Shown here: in pieces, positions 17,596-26,221 of the stretch
Position numbering within the stretch: the first letter of the stretch is position 1
Layout of the letters: each line of letters starts with the position of its first letter
NCBI GenBank assembly: GCA_029247785.1
Contig: JAQWKP010000273.1
Location: forward strand, 1-48,201
Length of the DNA: 48,201 bases
Source: Novosphingobium sp.
GTDB taxonomy: Bacteria > Pseudomonadota > Alphaproteobacteria > Sphingomonadales > Sphingomonadaceae
Reading direction: 5' to 3'
The notes under the pieces: generated by a model
Seen by the model: only the letters and a program-made list of their open reading frames with translations
What the model was told of the DNA's origin: nothing
Databases searched by the model: none
Translations under genes and position numbers: made by a program

Positions 17596-18190
17596 GGTTT
17601 TTTCCTTTGCATGTGTCGAGAAAGGCATGGCCTTTCCTGTCTGCGCCTTCATGCATGGCGAAGGCCGCTGGCATTGACCCAAGTCAAGACGGTCCGAGTG
17701 AATGTACAGGGAGGCTTTCGGTATTACTGACTGAGCGGGTCGACGAAGCGCTCACCTGTCCCGCGCCGCGCAAAGCCCAATGCGCCGCCGGACCGATTGG
17801 CTCGCGGGAAGCGGTCGCTGAAATGAAGGAACGCGTTGGGCGAACCTTCGTGCCACAATAGTGCGGGCCGAAGCCCATGCGGCGCGTGCCAATGCAGCAG
17901 GTCTGAGCCTCACGCGCGTATTTTTCGGCTTTCCTAATTGGGTGGATTTTGCAAAGCGGGGTGATGGCCGGCGATGTCGATGCAACTCTTTGTGAATACG
18001 AGGTAACATTCAACAGGACCAACTCAAACCCTACAGACACTTCATGGCCCAAACGGGTGAATTTCGCGAGGATGAAATTGGCTGAAGACTATGAATCTCA
18101 GGTGCAGAAGGACGATATCAAGTGAAGTTCAATGCACTCACAATTTGCTCCACGAATCACTGTTTTTCACACACCCTGAGAATTTTTTCC
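17596..18190. other. Long non-coding stretch before recA
   Basis: About 600 bases carry no gene I can support. It holds the FNR-type dyad at 17674-17687. On the minus strand at 17724-17906 is an open frame without a start codon, containing LLHWHAPHGLRPALLWHEG and ending GERFVDPLSQ. This could be the tail of a decayed gene. Several overlapping frames of 80-120 codons lack ribosome sites and mutually exclude each other. The last 60 bases are AT-richer and lead into the recA promoter. A small RNA cannot be excluded. Confidence 0.45.
17674..17687. promoter_or_regulatory. FNR/FixK-type box
   Basis: TTGAC-CCAA-GTCAA is a perfect dyad that matches the consensus of the CRP/FNR family (TTGAT/C-N4-A/GTCAA). 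It lies 79 bases upstream of the start of the exported-protein gene at 17595 on the minus strand, a usual place for activation. No other gene starts near it. No fnr-like gene is in the window. Confidence 0.45.
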
Positions 18191-18228
18191 GTTCCCCACT
18201 TGTTCCATGAGAACATATCAGATACAAA
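18191..18228 (+). promoter_or_regulatory. recA promoter with alphaproteobacterial LexA (SOS) box
   Basis: GTTC-CCCACTT-GTTC at 18191-18205 fits exactly the GTTC-N7-GTTC direct repeat bound by LexA in alphaproteobacteria. It overlaps a candidate -35 element TTGTTC (18200-18205), with TACAAA (18223-18228) 17 bases downstream as a possible -10. An inverted pair TGTTC-N5-GAACA (18201-18215) overlaps the same region. LexA bound here would block polymerase, which explains SOS induction of recA. Confidence 0.75.
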
Positions 18229-18277
18229 TCGTGCAACGTTGACCTTTCCGGTCAGGGCGTAGCAAAGGGGAAGTGAC

Positions 18278-19360
18278 ATGGCAGCAGAGCTCAAGCTGAT
18301 TCAGGAAGGCAAGGATAATATGGACCGTCAGAAGGCGCTTGATGCGGCGCTGTCACAGATCGACCGGGCGTTCGGCAAGGGATCGGCGATGAAGCTTGGC
18401 AGCCGCGAGGCGATTGAGGTTGAGGCGGTTTCAACCGGCTCGCTCGGCCTTGATATCGCGCTGGGCATCGGCGGCCTGCCGCGTGGACGGGTGATAGAAA
18501 TCTACGGGCCGGAAAGCTCGGGCAAGACGACGCTGGCGCTGCACGCCATTGCCGAGGCGCAGAAGACGGGCGGGACCGCCGCCTTCATCGATGCCGAACA
18601 TGCACTTGATCCGGCCTATGCCAAGAAGCTTGGCGTGGATATTGACGAGCTGATCATTTCCCAGCCCGATACCGGCGAACAGGCGCTGGAAATTACCGAT
18701 ACGCTGGTGCGCTCAAATGCGGTCGATGTGCTGGTGATCGATTCGGTCGCCGCGCTGGTGCCGCGTGCCGAGATCGAAGGCGAGATGGGCGATAGCCATG
18801 TCGGCCTGCAAGCCCGGCTTATGTCGCAGAGCCTGCGCAAGCTCACCGGCTCGATCAACCGTTCCAAATGCATGGTGATCTTCATCAACCAATTGCGCAT
18901 GAAGATCGGCGTGATGTACGGCAATCCCGAAACCACGACCGGCGGCAATGCGCTCAAGTTCTATGCTTCGGTCCGGCTCGATATCCGCCGCATCGGCCAT
19001 ATCAAAGACCGTGACGAGGTCGTCGGCAACACTACCCGCGTCAAGGTCGTCAAGAACAAGGTCGCACCGCCGTTCAAGCAGGTCGAATTTGACATCATGT
19101 ATGGCAAGGGCATTTCCAAGACCGGCGAGATTCTCGATCTTGGCGTCAAGGCCGGGATCGTCGAGAAGTCAGGTGCGTGGTTCAGCTACGATTCGATCCG
19201 GATCGGTCAGGGGCGCGAAAACTCCAAGACCTATCTTGAAGAAAATCCCGACGTGTGCCTGCGCCTCGAGGCGGCGATCCGCGGAGAGACCGAAGGCCTG
19301 GCAGAAGAGATGATGACCGGCCCGAACGAAGAAGAGGTTGAGGACGAGGACGAAATCTGA
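18278..19360 (+). CDS. recA: Recombinase RecA
   Basis: A 360-residue RecA. The Walker A motif GPESSGKT is at residues 77-84, followed by the family stretches [44 protein letters not shown] (split here: Walker B and loop L1) and [21 protein letters not shown] (L2). The acidic C-terminal tail [10 protein letters not shown] is typical. RecA forms filaments on single-stranded DNA for recombination and triggers LexA self-cleavage. GGGGAAG precedes the ATG by about five bases. It is controlled by the LexA box upstream and is convergent with the next gene. Confidence 0.99.
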   Translation: MAAELKLIQEGKDNMDRQKALDAALSQIDRAFGKGSAMKLGSREAIEVEAVSTGSLGLDIALGIGGLPRGRVIEIYGPESSGKTTLALHAIAEAQKTGGTAAFIDAEHALDPAYAKKLGVDIDELIISQPDTGEQALEITDTLVRSNAVDVLVIDSVAALVPRAEIEGEMGDSHVGLQARLMSQSLRKLTGSINRSKCMVIFINQLRMKIGVMYGNPETTTGGNALKFYASVRLDIRRIGHIKDRDEVVGNTTRVKVVKNKVAPPFKQVEFDIMYGKGISKTGEILDLGVKAGIVEKSGAWFSYDSIRIGQGRENSKTYLEENPDVCLRLEAAIRGETEGLAEEMMTGPNEEEVEDEDEI

Positions 19361-19369
19361 GCTGAGCGA

Positions 19370-19398
19370 GGGAGTGGGTCCGTCAGGCGTCCACTCCC
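19370..19398. terminator. Inverted repeat between recA and the convergent gene
   Basis: GGGAGTGG at 19370-19377 and CCACTCCC at 19391-19398 form an 8-bp perfect stem with a 13-base loop. It begins nine bases after the recA stop and runs into the last codons of the minus-strand gene. There is no T run on either side, so it would be a weak or factor-assisted bidirectional terminator. Confidence 0.4.
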
Positions 19399-19862
19399 GG
19401 GAATTCGAGCACGATGCGTGTCTGGCCGCTAGTCGGTGATTTCACGGTCATGCATTGCGCTGGAGCGCTCTCGCCGATGATGGTCGCTTCGACTCGATAG
19501 CTCTTCCCGCCGGGCGGCTTGAGCAGCAGCCACGGGGCCCAGCAGGTGACATTCATGATCTGGTGGTCGTCGTCCCAGAGTTTCACCTGGGCCCCGATCA
19601 AGTGCTCGCGAAGGTCGTTGGCGAATTCGAGGCGCAGCGGATAGGATGGCCAGCGCGGGTCTTCCTTGCTGCCGGCGATGCCGGTGCAGGCAACCGACAA
19701 TCCGCCGATCATTGTCTCACTATCCTGCCGCAGATTGACCGTCGGCACGTCAACTTGAATGGGACCGACGATATTGGCGGGCCTGTCCGCCAGGGCTGGC
19801 GCAGCCGCCAGCAAGGCAAGAAAGGTCACCGACCCCAATGATGCCAGCGCGGTTCGTCTCAT
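19383..19862 (-). CDS. Exported protein of unknown function
   Basis: A 159-residue protein with a signal peptide (SVTFLALLAAAPALA|DR). The start follows GGGAG by seven bases; the longer frame to 19922 has no ribosome site and would hide the signal. The mature part has two cysteines (in VACTGIAG and NVTCWAPW) and one more in APAQCMTVKS. Strands alternate, as in a small periplasmic beta domain. I do not recognise the family. It is convergent with recA and downstream of the EF-G-like gene on the same strand, 78 bases away, so it may be its second cistron. Confidence 0.65.
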   Translation of the reverse strand: MRRTALASLGSVTFLALLAAAPALADRPANIVGPIQVDVPTVNLRQDSETMIGGLSVACTGIAGSKEDPRWPSYPLRLEFANDLREHLIGAQVKLWDDDHQIMNVTCWAPWLLLKPPGGKSYRVEATIIGESAPAQCMTVKSPTSGQTRIVLEFPGVDA

Positions 19863-19940
19863 TCTATCGCTCCCAGGCTCACAGAATGCCCGAATGCTGG
19901 ATCCGGATGGCAAGTGCAGCATGAATGCCCGGTGAGTGGT

Positions 19941-21998
19941 TCAAACCATTTCCTCCGCCCGCGCCTTGACGACATCGCTTGCCTGCCTGCCGCCAACTTC
20001 GGCCAGATGGTCATATTCGGTAACGAAACTCGCCAAGCCATGGCTCATCGAGCGCAGCTCCGCATCAAGCCCCTGGATGCTCGATTCGGGAAGCAGGGCC
20101 TCGACGCGTTCCCACCGCTGCCAATGGGGGTGCGGGCCGAGACCCAGGATCTGACCACGCCGGCTCGACAACACCGAACTGGCTTTCGATCCCGTTCCGG
20201 CAGGTGCGTCGACAATCACTTTCATGACCGGCTCGAGAAGATAGGGCGCGCATTTCTCCAGTGCCTCTGACATCGCCTGCCGCCCTGCCAATCGAAAGGC
20301 GAGTTCGGAACTGTCGACCGAATGATGCGAACCATCGATCAGCGTCACCGCGACATCGACGACGGGAAAGCCGAACGGGCCCTTCTCCATAGCATCGCGG
20401 ATGCCTGCCTCAACTGGAGGAATCCATTGTTTGGGAACAACACCTCCCGAAATCCTGTCATCAAATTCGAAGCCCTCGCCGCGTCCCAGCGGTCGCACTT
20501 CGATGATCACGTCGCCATATTGGCCATGTCCGCCAGACTGCTTCTTGTGCCGCCCGCGCTGGGTGGCGCCTTTGCGAATCGATTCGCGATAGGCGATACT
20601 CGGTGCCTTGGTGTCAAGCTTAACGCCGTAGCGCCCTTGCAGGCGCGCAAGCACGACCTGCAGATGCTCCTCATTAACACCCTTGAGTATCGTCTCGTGC
20701 GATGCTTCGTCCTGCATCCATTCAAGGGCCGGGTCCTCCTCGCAAAGGCGTCGCAGCGCAGTCGACAATTTGACGTCGTCCCGGCGATCACTCGTGGAGA
20801 TGGCAATGGCAGCATTGCGCGAGGGGTATTCGATCAACAGATCGCTGCTGTCAGAGACGCCTTTGCGGCCAATCAGCGTGCCGCTCCTGGCGCTGTCAAG
20901 CTTGGCGATGGCGATCACGTCGCCCGGCGCGGCAGCGGGTTGTTTGGCGGTCTTGTCGCCCTGCACCAGGAAGATCGAGCCGGTGCGGGTCTGTTCATTG
21001 CCGATCACGAGGTCGTCGCCCTCATTGAGTGCCGCACCGAACACGCGGCCAAGGGCGAGGCGACCCATCGTGCCTCCATTCGCGATCTTGAAGACATGTA
21101 GCGCGCCACCATCGATGCCGAGCCTTTCGGCTGTGGTTTGGGGCAGGGGCGTCTCATGGCGCAGCAGTTTGAGCAGTCGATGTATGCCGCCGCCGGTGAG
21201 GGCCGAACCCAGCAGCACCGGTACGACCTTGTTCTGCGCCGTGTCAGCCGCGAGATCGGCCATCACCACTGTGGTCTCGGGCGTTTCGTCCTCCAGCAGC
21301 GCTTCGAGCAAGTCGTCGTCGAAGTCGGCAAGAGTCTCGAGCAGGTGGGTGCGATCTTCGATTTCGCGCTCGGCGACGCCAGATGGAATATCAACCCGTT
21401 CGGATTCCTCGCCGGGGCGGTAGCGATAGGCACGCTCCAGGGCGAGATCGACATAGCCTGTGACCTGCTCATCTTCGCGAATTGGAATCTGGCGCAGGGC
21501 AAGCGGTTCACCGCTGAGTTCCTGCAACTGCGCGATGAGTTCGCGTATCGCACCGGCCCGTGCGTTCTCGATCTTGTTGACGAAAATGGCATGTGGAATG
21601 TCCAGTTCGTCGAGCTGGCGCAGCATCGGTTCGACGAGTGCGGCCCGCTCTGGCACCGCATCGATCACGACGAGGGCAATGTCCGCCGCTTGCAGGGCCG
21701 CGAGCCCATCAGCGGCAAAACCTGTCCCACCAGGTACGTCGATGAGCGCATAGCGGTCGTTCAGAAAATCAAAATGCATCAGGTTGATTTCGGTGGAACC
21801 ATGCCGCGCGCGGGCTTCCGCACTGGTGTCGCCCACAGAGTTCTCGGCCTCGACGCTGCCCCTTCGCCTGACAGTGCCGCTGGCGTACAACAATGCTTCC
21901 GCGAGGCTTGTCTTTCCCGTGCCTGCTGGCCCCACCAATGCGACGGCACGGGTCGATCTATTTCCTGCTGCGGTTTCCTTCGATTGTGTGCTGGCCAT
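19941..21998 (-). CDS. Elongation factor G-like GTPase with altered G motifs
   Basis: A 685-residue translational-GTPase-like protein with the EF-G domain order. The start MASTQSKE follows GGAGG by six bases. The P-loop GPAGTGKT (23-30) replaces the GHxDxGKT type. The G3 motif is DVPGG (87-91), where EF-G has DxPGH, so the histidine that activates GTP hydrolysis is missing. G4 reads NKIE (141-144) instead of NKxD. Domains III-V are recognisable (GRHKKQSGGHGQYGDV, SGGVVPKQWIPPVEAGI, DGSHHSVDSSELAFRLA). It belongs with the divergent EF-G paralogues found beside a standard fusA in many bacteria; their role is unsettled. Confidence 0.88.
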   Translation of the reverse strand: MASTQSKETAAGNRSTRAVALVGPAGTGKTSLAEALLYASGTVRRRGSVEAENSVGDTSAEARARHGSTEINLMHFDFLNDRYALIDVPGGTGFAADGLAALQAADIALVVIDAVPERAALVEPMLRQLDELDIPHAIFVNKIENARAGAIRELIAQLQELSGEPLALRQIPIREDEQVTGYVDLALERAYRYRPGEESERVDIPSGVAEREIEDRTHLLETLADFDDDLLEALLEDETPETTVVMADLAADTAQNKVVPVLLGSALTGGGIHRLLKLLRHETPLPQTTAERLGIDGGALHVFKIANGGTMGRLALGRVFGAALNEGDDLVIGNEQTRTGSIFLVQGDKTAKQPAAAPGDVIAIAKLDSARSGTLIGRKGVSDSSDLLIEYPSRNAAIAISTSDRRDDVKLSTALRRLCEEDPALEWMQDEASHETILKGVNEEHLQVVLARLQGRYGVKLDTKAPSIAYRESIRKGATQRGRHKKQSGGHGQYGDVIIEVRPLGRGEGFEFDDRISGGVVPKQWIPPVEAGIRDAMEKGPFGFPVVDVAVTLIDGSHHSVDSSELAFRLAGRQAMSEALEKCAPYLLEPVMKVIVDAPAGTGSKASSVLSSRRGQILGLGPHPHWQRWERVEALLPESSIQGLDAELRSMSHGLASFVTEYDHLAEVGGRQASDVVKARAEEMV

Positions 21999-22226
21999 CG
22001 CCGCCTCCTCTTTGAGTGAAGGCGCGCTGAGCGCGGGAGCAGCCTGCAATCTGACCTACGCATTGCGCGCCAGGATTGTGGGCATCGTCCTTCACTTACC
22101 GCAAAGTTGCAAGCCGATTTTCGCGAAGCCATCCGGCGTTGGGATAGCAATGCCGGTAGGTTGCTTCGTGATCTGACGCACCTTATCGGCTTGTCGCCTG
22201 CCCGCGCGTGGCCTATCGGCGCGGAT

Positions 22227-24884
22227 ATGAGTTCGACGAACGACATCCGCCGGTCATTTCTCGACTATTTTAGTGCCAACGGTCACGAGGCCGTGCCTTC
22301 GGCGCCGCTGGTTCCGTACAGCGATCCGACGCTGATGTTCGTCAATGCCGGCATGGTTCCGTTCAAGAACGTCTTTACCGGTCTGGAATCGCGCGTCGCG
22401 CCGAGAGCGGCGTCCTCGCAGAAATGTGTGCGTGCGGGCGGTAAGCACAACGATCTCGACAATGTCGGCTATACCGCGCGGCATCATACCTTCTTTGAAA
22501 TGCTCGGCAATTTCTCCTTCGGCGATTATTTCAAGGAGCAGGCAATCCTTCATGCCTGGACCTTGCTGACGAAGGAATGGGGGTTGTCAGCGGACAAGTT
22601 GATCGCAACGATCTATCACACCGATGACGAGGCGTTCGAACTGTGGCGCAGCATCTCGGGCCTTCCCGAAGATCGCATAATCCGCATCGCCACGGCGGAT
22701 AATTTCTGGTCGATGGGCGATACTGGCCCCTGCGGCCCTTGCTCGGAAATCTTTTACGATCATGGCGACCATATTCCCGGGGGGCCGCCGGGCAGCCCGG
22801 ACGAGGATGGCGATCGTTTCATCGAGATCTGGAACCTGGTGTTCATGCAATATGAGCAGCAGGCTGGCGGCGAGCGGGCCGACCTGCCCAGGCCATCGAT
22901 CGATACTGGCATGGGGCTCGAGCGAATCGCTGCAGTGTTGCAGGGCGAGCATGACAATTACGATACCGATACCTTCCGGGCGCTGATCGAGGCTTCCGAG
23001 AGCCTGACCGGCATCAAGGCCGAGGGTGATCGCACTGCTAGCCACCGCGTGATCGCAGATCACCTGCGCTCGACGAGCTTCCTGCTGGCCGATGGGGTGC
23101 TGCCTTCAAACGAAGGGCGCGGCTATGTGCTGCGAAGGATCATGCGACGGGCAATGCGCCATGCCCATCTGCTTGGCGCTGCCGAGCCGCTGATGCACCG
23201 GCTGGTGCCTTCGTTGGTCGACGAGATGGGTAATGCCTATCCGGAACTCGGCCGCGCGCAGCCGCTGATCGAGGAAGTGCTTGAGCGCGAGGAAACGCGC
23301 TTCCGTCAGACGCTGGAGAAAGGGCTGAAGCTGCTCGATGAGGCGACCGCCAATTTGGGTAGGGGAGACAGTCTTCCGGGCGAGACCGCATTCAAGCTCT
23401 ATGACACCTATGGCTTTCCTTACGACCTCACCGAGGACGCGTTGCGCGAGCGCGGCATTGGCGTTGCGCGCGAGGGTTTCGATACCGCCATGTCGCGTCA
23501 GAAAGCTGCGGCGAGGGCTGCCTGGAAGGGTTCTGGCGAGGCGACGGACGAAGAAGTGTGGTTCGATATCGCAGAGCGCGAGGGTGCGAGTGAGTTCACT
23601 GGCTATGGCGCGACACGGGGCGGGGGCCAGGTTGTGGCGCTCGTCAGAGACGGGGCCGAAATCGAAAGCGCAAGCAAGGACGAGGATGTTATTGTCCTGA
23701 CCAATCAGACGCCGTTTTATGGCGAGAGCGGCGGCCAGGCCGGCGATGCTGGCACAATCTCCGGGCCAGATGGGTTGGAACTGAGTGTCGCCGACACGGC
23801 CAAGCCGCTCGGGCGACTCCACACCCACCAGGCCAAGGTAGTGAACGGGACGATCCGGGTAGGCGATACGGTCCAGCTCGAAGTCGATGGCGGTCGGCGC
23901 GATGCGATACGCTCCAACCATTCGGCGACGCATCTGCTGCACGCAGCCTTGAGGAACCGGCTGGGCGGGCACGTAACTCAGAAGGGGTCGCTGGTCGCGG
24001 CAGATCGGCTGCGCTTTGACTTTTCGCATCCAACAGCGCTCGACGAAGCAGACATGGCTGCGATCGAGGCCGAGGTGAATGGTGAGATTCGCGGGAACGA
24101 AGAGGTCTCGACTCGGTTGATGAGTCCCGACGATGCGGTCGAGGCAGGCGCCATGGCGCTGTTTGGCGAGAAATACGGCGAAGAGGTGCGCGTGCTTTCC
24201 ATGGGCCAGACGAATTGGCAGGGCTCAGGACAAAGCTATTCGGTCGAACTGTGTGGCGGCACCCATGTTGGCGCGACGGGAGACATTGGTGTCTTTCGGA
24301 TCGTTTCGGAAGGCGCAGTGTCTTCCGGCGTGCGGCGGATCGAGGCGCTGACGGGAGAGGCGGCGCGTAGCTGGCTGGTTGGTCGAGAAGACGCGCTGAA
24401 ATCGGTCGCCGGTGTGCTCAAGACAGTGCCCGAAGAAGTCGAGGCGCGGGTTGCCGCACTGGTCGATGAGCGCAAGCGGCTCGAAAAAGAACTGGCTGAG
24501 GCGAAGAAGGCACTGGCTCTAGGCGGCGGCGGCAATGCTGCTGGACCGGCGGATGAACAGGTCAATGGCGTGGGCTATTCGGGCCAGGTAATCGAGGGGC
24601 TGGAAGCGAAGGAATTGCGCGGGCTGCTCGACCAGGAAAAGCAGCGCATTGGTTCGGGCGTAGCGGCGATCTGCGCAGTCAATGACGGCAAGGCGGCCTT
24701 TGCAGTGGCGGTGACAGACGATCTTGTGGAGCGGTTCAGCGCCGTCGAACTGGTACGCTCTGGCGTCGAGGCGCTGGGCGGCAAGGGCGGCGGCGGCAGG
24801 CCCGATATGGCGCAGGGCGGCGGACCGGATGGCAGCAAGGCGGCAGACGCGATCGCGGCTGTAAAGGCGGCGTTAAGCTCATAA
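22227..24884 (+). CDS. alaS: Alanyl-tRNA synthetase
   Basis: An 885-residue class II synthetase charging tRNA-Ala. The start [15 protein letters not shown] matches the usual AlaRS N terminus; the frame continues 40 codons upstream without family features. Landmarks are [18 protein letters not shown] in the catalytic core, [27 protein letters not shown], the editing-domain zinc motif [12 protein letters not shown] (HxxxH) with CGGTHV, and the glycine-rich C-terminal oligomerisation part [16 protein letters not shown]. It is divergent from the EF-G-like gene. Only a weak ribosome site is seen. Confidence 0.98.
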   Translation: MSSTNDIRRSFLDYFSANGHEAVPSAPLVPYSDPTLMFVNAGMVPFKNVFTGLESRVAPRAASSQKCVRAGGKHNDLDNVGYTARHHTFFEMLGNFSFGDYFKEQAILHAWTLLTKEWGLSADKLIATIYHTDDEAFELWRSISGLPEDRIIRIATADNFWSMGDTGPCGPCSEIFYDHGDHIPGGPPGSPDEDGDRFIEIWNLVFMQYEQQAGGERADLPRPSIDTGMGLERIAAVLQGEHDNYDTDTFRALIEASESLTGIKAEGDRTASHRVIADHLRSTSFLLADGVLPSNEGRGYVLRRIMRRAMRHAHLLGAAEPLMHRLVPSLVDEMGNAYPELGRAQPLIEEVLEREETRFRQTLEKGLKLLDEATANLGRGDSLPGETAFKLYDTYGFPYDLTEDALRERGIGVAREGFDTAMSRQKAAARAAWKGSGEATDEEVWFDIAEREGASEFTGYGATRGGGQVVALVRDGAEIESASKDEDVIVLTNQTPFYGESGGQAGDAGTISGPDGLELSVADTAKPLGRLHTHQAKVVNGTIRVGDTVQLEVDGGRRDAIRSNHSATHLLHAALRNRLGGHVTQKGSLVAADRLRFDFSHPTALDEADMAAIEAEVNGEIRGNEEVSTRLMSPDDAVEAGAMALFGEKYGEEVRVLSMGQTNWQGSGQSYSVELCGGTHVGATGDIGVFRIVSEGAVSSGVRRIEALTGEAARSWLVGREDALKSVAGVLKTVPEEVEARVAALVDERKRLEKELAEAKKALALGGGGNAAGPADEQVNGVGYSGQVIEGLEAKELRGLLDQEKQRIGSGVAAICAVNDGKAAFAVAVTDDLVERFSAVELVRSGVEALGGKGGGGRPDMAQGGGPDGSKAADAIAAVKAALSS

Positions 24885-24891
24885 GCCGACA

Positions 24892-24914
24892 CTCCCGGCG
24901 AGTGACTCCGGGAG
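24892..24914 (+). promoter_or_regulatory. Hairpin that encloses the ribosome site of the next gene
   Basis: CTCCCGG (24892-24898) and CCGGGAG (24908-24914) form a perfect 7-bp stem with a 9-base loop. It begins eight bases after the alaS stop. The right arm supplies most of the GGGAGG ribosome site of the gene starting at 24923. It may be the alaS terminator (it is followed by GTTTATT), a translational switch for the downstream gene, or both. Confidence 0.5.
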
Positions 24915-24922
24915 GTTTATTC

Positions 24923-25438
24923 ATGAATAAGCATTGTTTGATCGGTTTGTTGGCGGCTGCGACAGTGTGCGTGTTGCCAGGTACGGCCAAGGCCGAGGAC
25001 AGAATCGAGGCAAAGCTCAGGTCAGCCGCTTCGCAGCTCGCCCCGAGAGCGCAAACTGATGAGACCATTGGTATTGTGATCCAGGGCGATGGTGAAATTC
25101 TTTGGTCGGGCACGCTTCGGATCGGCGGACAAGGCGGGAATGCGAGCTTTTCGCTGTCGAAGAACGAATTCGCGATGTCTTGTCCGGGTGAACCCGGCTC
25201 AAACTCCGGCCAGACAAGAAGCAGCTTCCGTATGAATTTCAATATTGGCCGCCGCAACTGGCAGCAGGAGCGCGACAAGTTCAACGTCAATGTGAATTGG
25301 ACGCGGCCTTTGCCTACCTGTGAGGGCGAGGGCAGCGATACGCTCGGTTTCAAGCGTGTCGTCGATATCGTACCGGGGCGCACGACCATTGTCGAAGGTG
25401 GCGGTGGCCTTGTCGTGCGGCTAACGCGACAGCCCTGA
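24923..25438 (+). CDS. Exported protein of unknown function
   Basis: A 171-residue protein with a signal peptide (LIGLLAAATVCVLPGTAKA|ED). GGGAGG lies seven bases before the ATG, inside the stem described at 24892-24914. The mature part is beta-rich (IGIVIQGDGEILWSGTLRIGG, FRMNFNIGRR, VNVNWTRP, TIVEGGGGLVVRLTR), with cysteines in FAMSCPGEP and LPTCEGEG that could pair. I do not recognise the family. It lies 38 bases after alaS and may be transcribed with it or from its own promoter. Confidence 0.65.
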   Translation: MNKHCLIGLLAAATVCVLPGTAKAEDRIEAKLRSAASQLAPRAQTDETIGIVIQGDGEILWSGTLRIGGQGGNASFSLSKNEFAMSCPGEPGSNSGQTRSSFRMNFNIGRRNWQQERDKFNVNVNWTRPLPTCEGEGSDTLGFKRVVDIVPGRTTIVEGGGGLVVRLTRQP

Positions 25439-25456
25439 TTTGTCGATTGGCCGGAG

Positions 25457-26206
25457 TTACATCGTCTGCCCGCCATCGACAAACACAGAGCTGCCAGTCG
25501 CGAAGGATGATTTTCCGCCCAGCAGCCACAACACCGCTTCGGCGACTTCCTCCGGTTCCGCAAAACGGCCAATCGGATGCTGGGCAGCCAGCGCAGCCTC
25601 GGTCTCGGCGTCGAATTTGCCCCTGGTCATGCCGGTCAGGACGAAGCCGGGACAGACGCAATTCACCCGGATTCCCTGGCCGCTGTAATCGGCAGCGGCG
25701 GCTTTCGTGAGGCCGATTACAGCGTGCTTGGTCGCGGTATAGACGCCAATATGCGGCACGGCATGGACGCCGGAAACCGAGGCGGTGTTGACGATGCTGC
25801 CGCCGCCCGCTGCCAGCATATGCGGAATTTGCGCCTGCATGCAGTGGAGCACACCGAAAACGTTGATGTCGAAAAGCTGGCGGGCCGCAGAAAGGTCGTA
25901 GTCGGCCAGCGGCCCGATCGGTCCGAGGATGCCGGCATTGTTATGGGCGATATCGATCCTGCCGAAGTGCGCAACCGTTTCGTCTACTGCCCGTTTTACC
26001 TGTTCGTCGTTGGCAATATCGACAACGCTGGTGGCAACATCGCCGCCATGGGCCTTTGCTTGTGCAGCTGTCTCCTCGAGCGCGGCTGCGTCGATATCGA
26101 CCAGCATCAGGCTGGCGCCCTCTCTGGCGAGAAGGTCAGAAGTTGCCCTGCCGATGCCGCCACCCGCGCCAGTGACAAATGCAGTCTTGCTCAGAAAGTC
26201 GCTCAT
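25457..26206 (-). CDS. SDR family oxidoreductase
   Basis: A 249-residue classical short-chain dehydrogenase. The nucleotide loop TGAGGGIG is at residues 12-19, with Asp37 after the second strand (LVDID), which points to NAD rather than NADP. NNAG is at 89-92 and the catalytic set is Ser143, Tyr156 and Lys160 (YTATK). The C terminus FVDGGQTM is typical. It ends the minus-strand pair with the flavin monooxygenase gene, 15 bases downstream of that stop. It could oxidise an alcohol to the ketone used by the monooxygenase; this is inference. Confidence 0.92.
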   Translation of the reverse strand: MSDFLSKTAFVTGAGGGIGRATSDLLAREGASLMLVDIDAAALEETAAQAKAHGGDVATSVVDIANDEQVKRAVDETVAHFGRIDIAHNNAGILGPIGPLADYDLSAARQLFDINVFGVLHCMQAQIPHMLAAGGGSIVNTASVSGVHAVPHIGVYTATKHAVIGLTKAAAADYSGQGIRVNCVCPGFVLTGMTRGKFDAETEAALAAQHPIGRFAEPEEVAEAVLWLLGGKSSFATGSSVFVDGGQTM

Positions 26207-26221
26207 GTCCCCGCCGCTCCG

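Noticed and set aside
17684..18052. Minus-strand open frame of 122 codons upstream of recA
   Set aside because: No ribosome site, no recognisable pattern, and it competes with other equally open frames in the same stretch.
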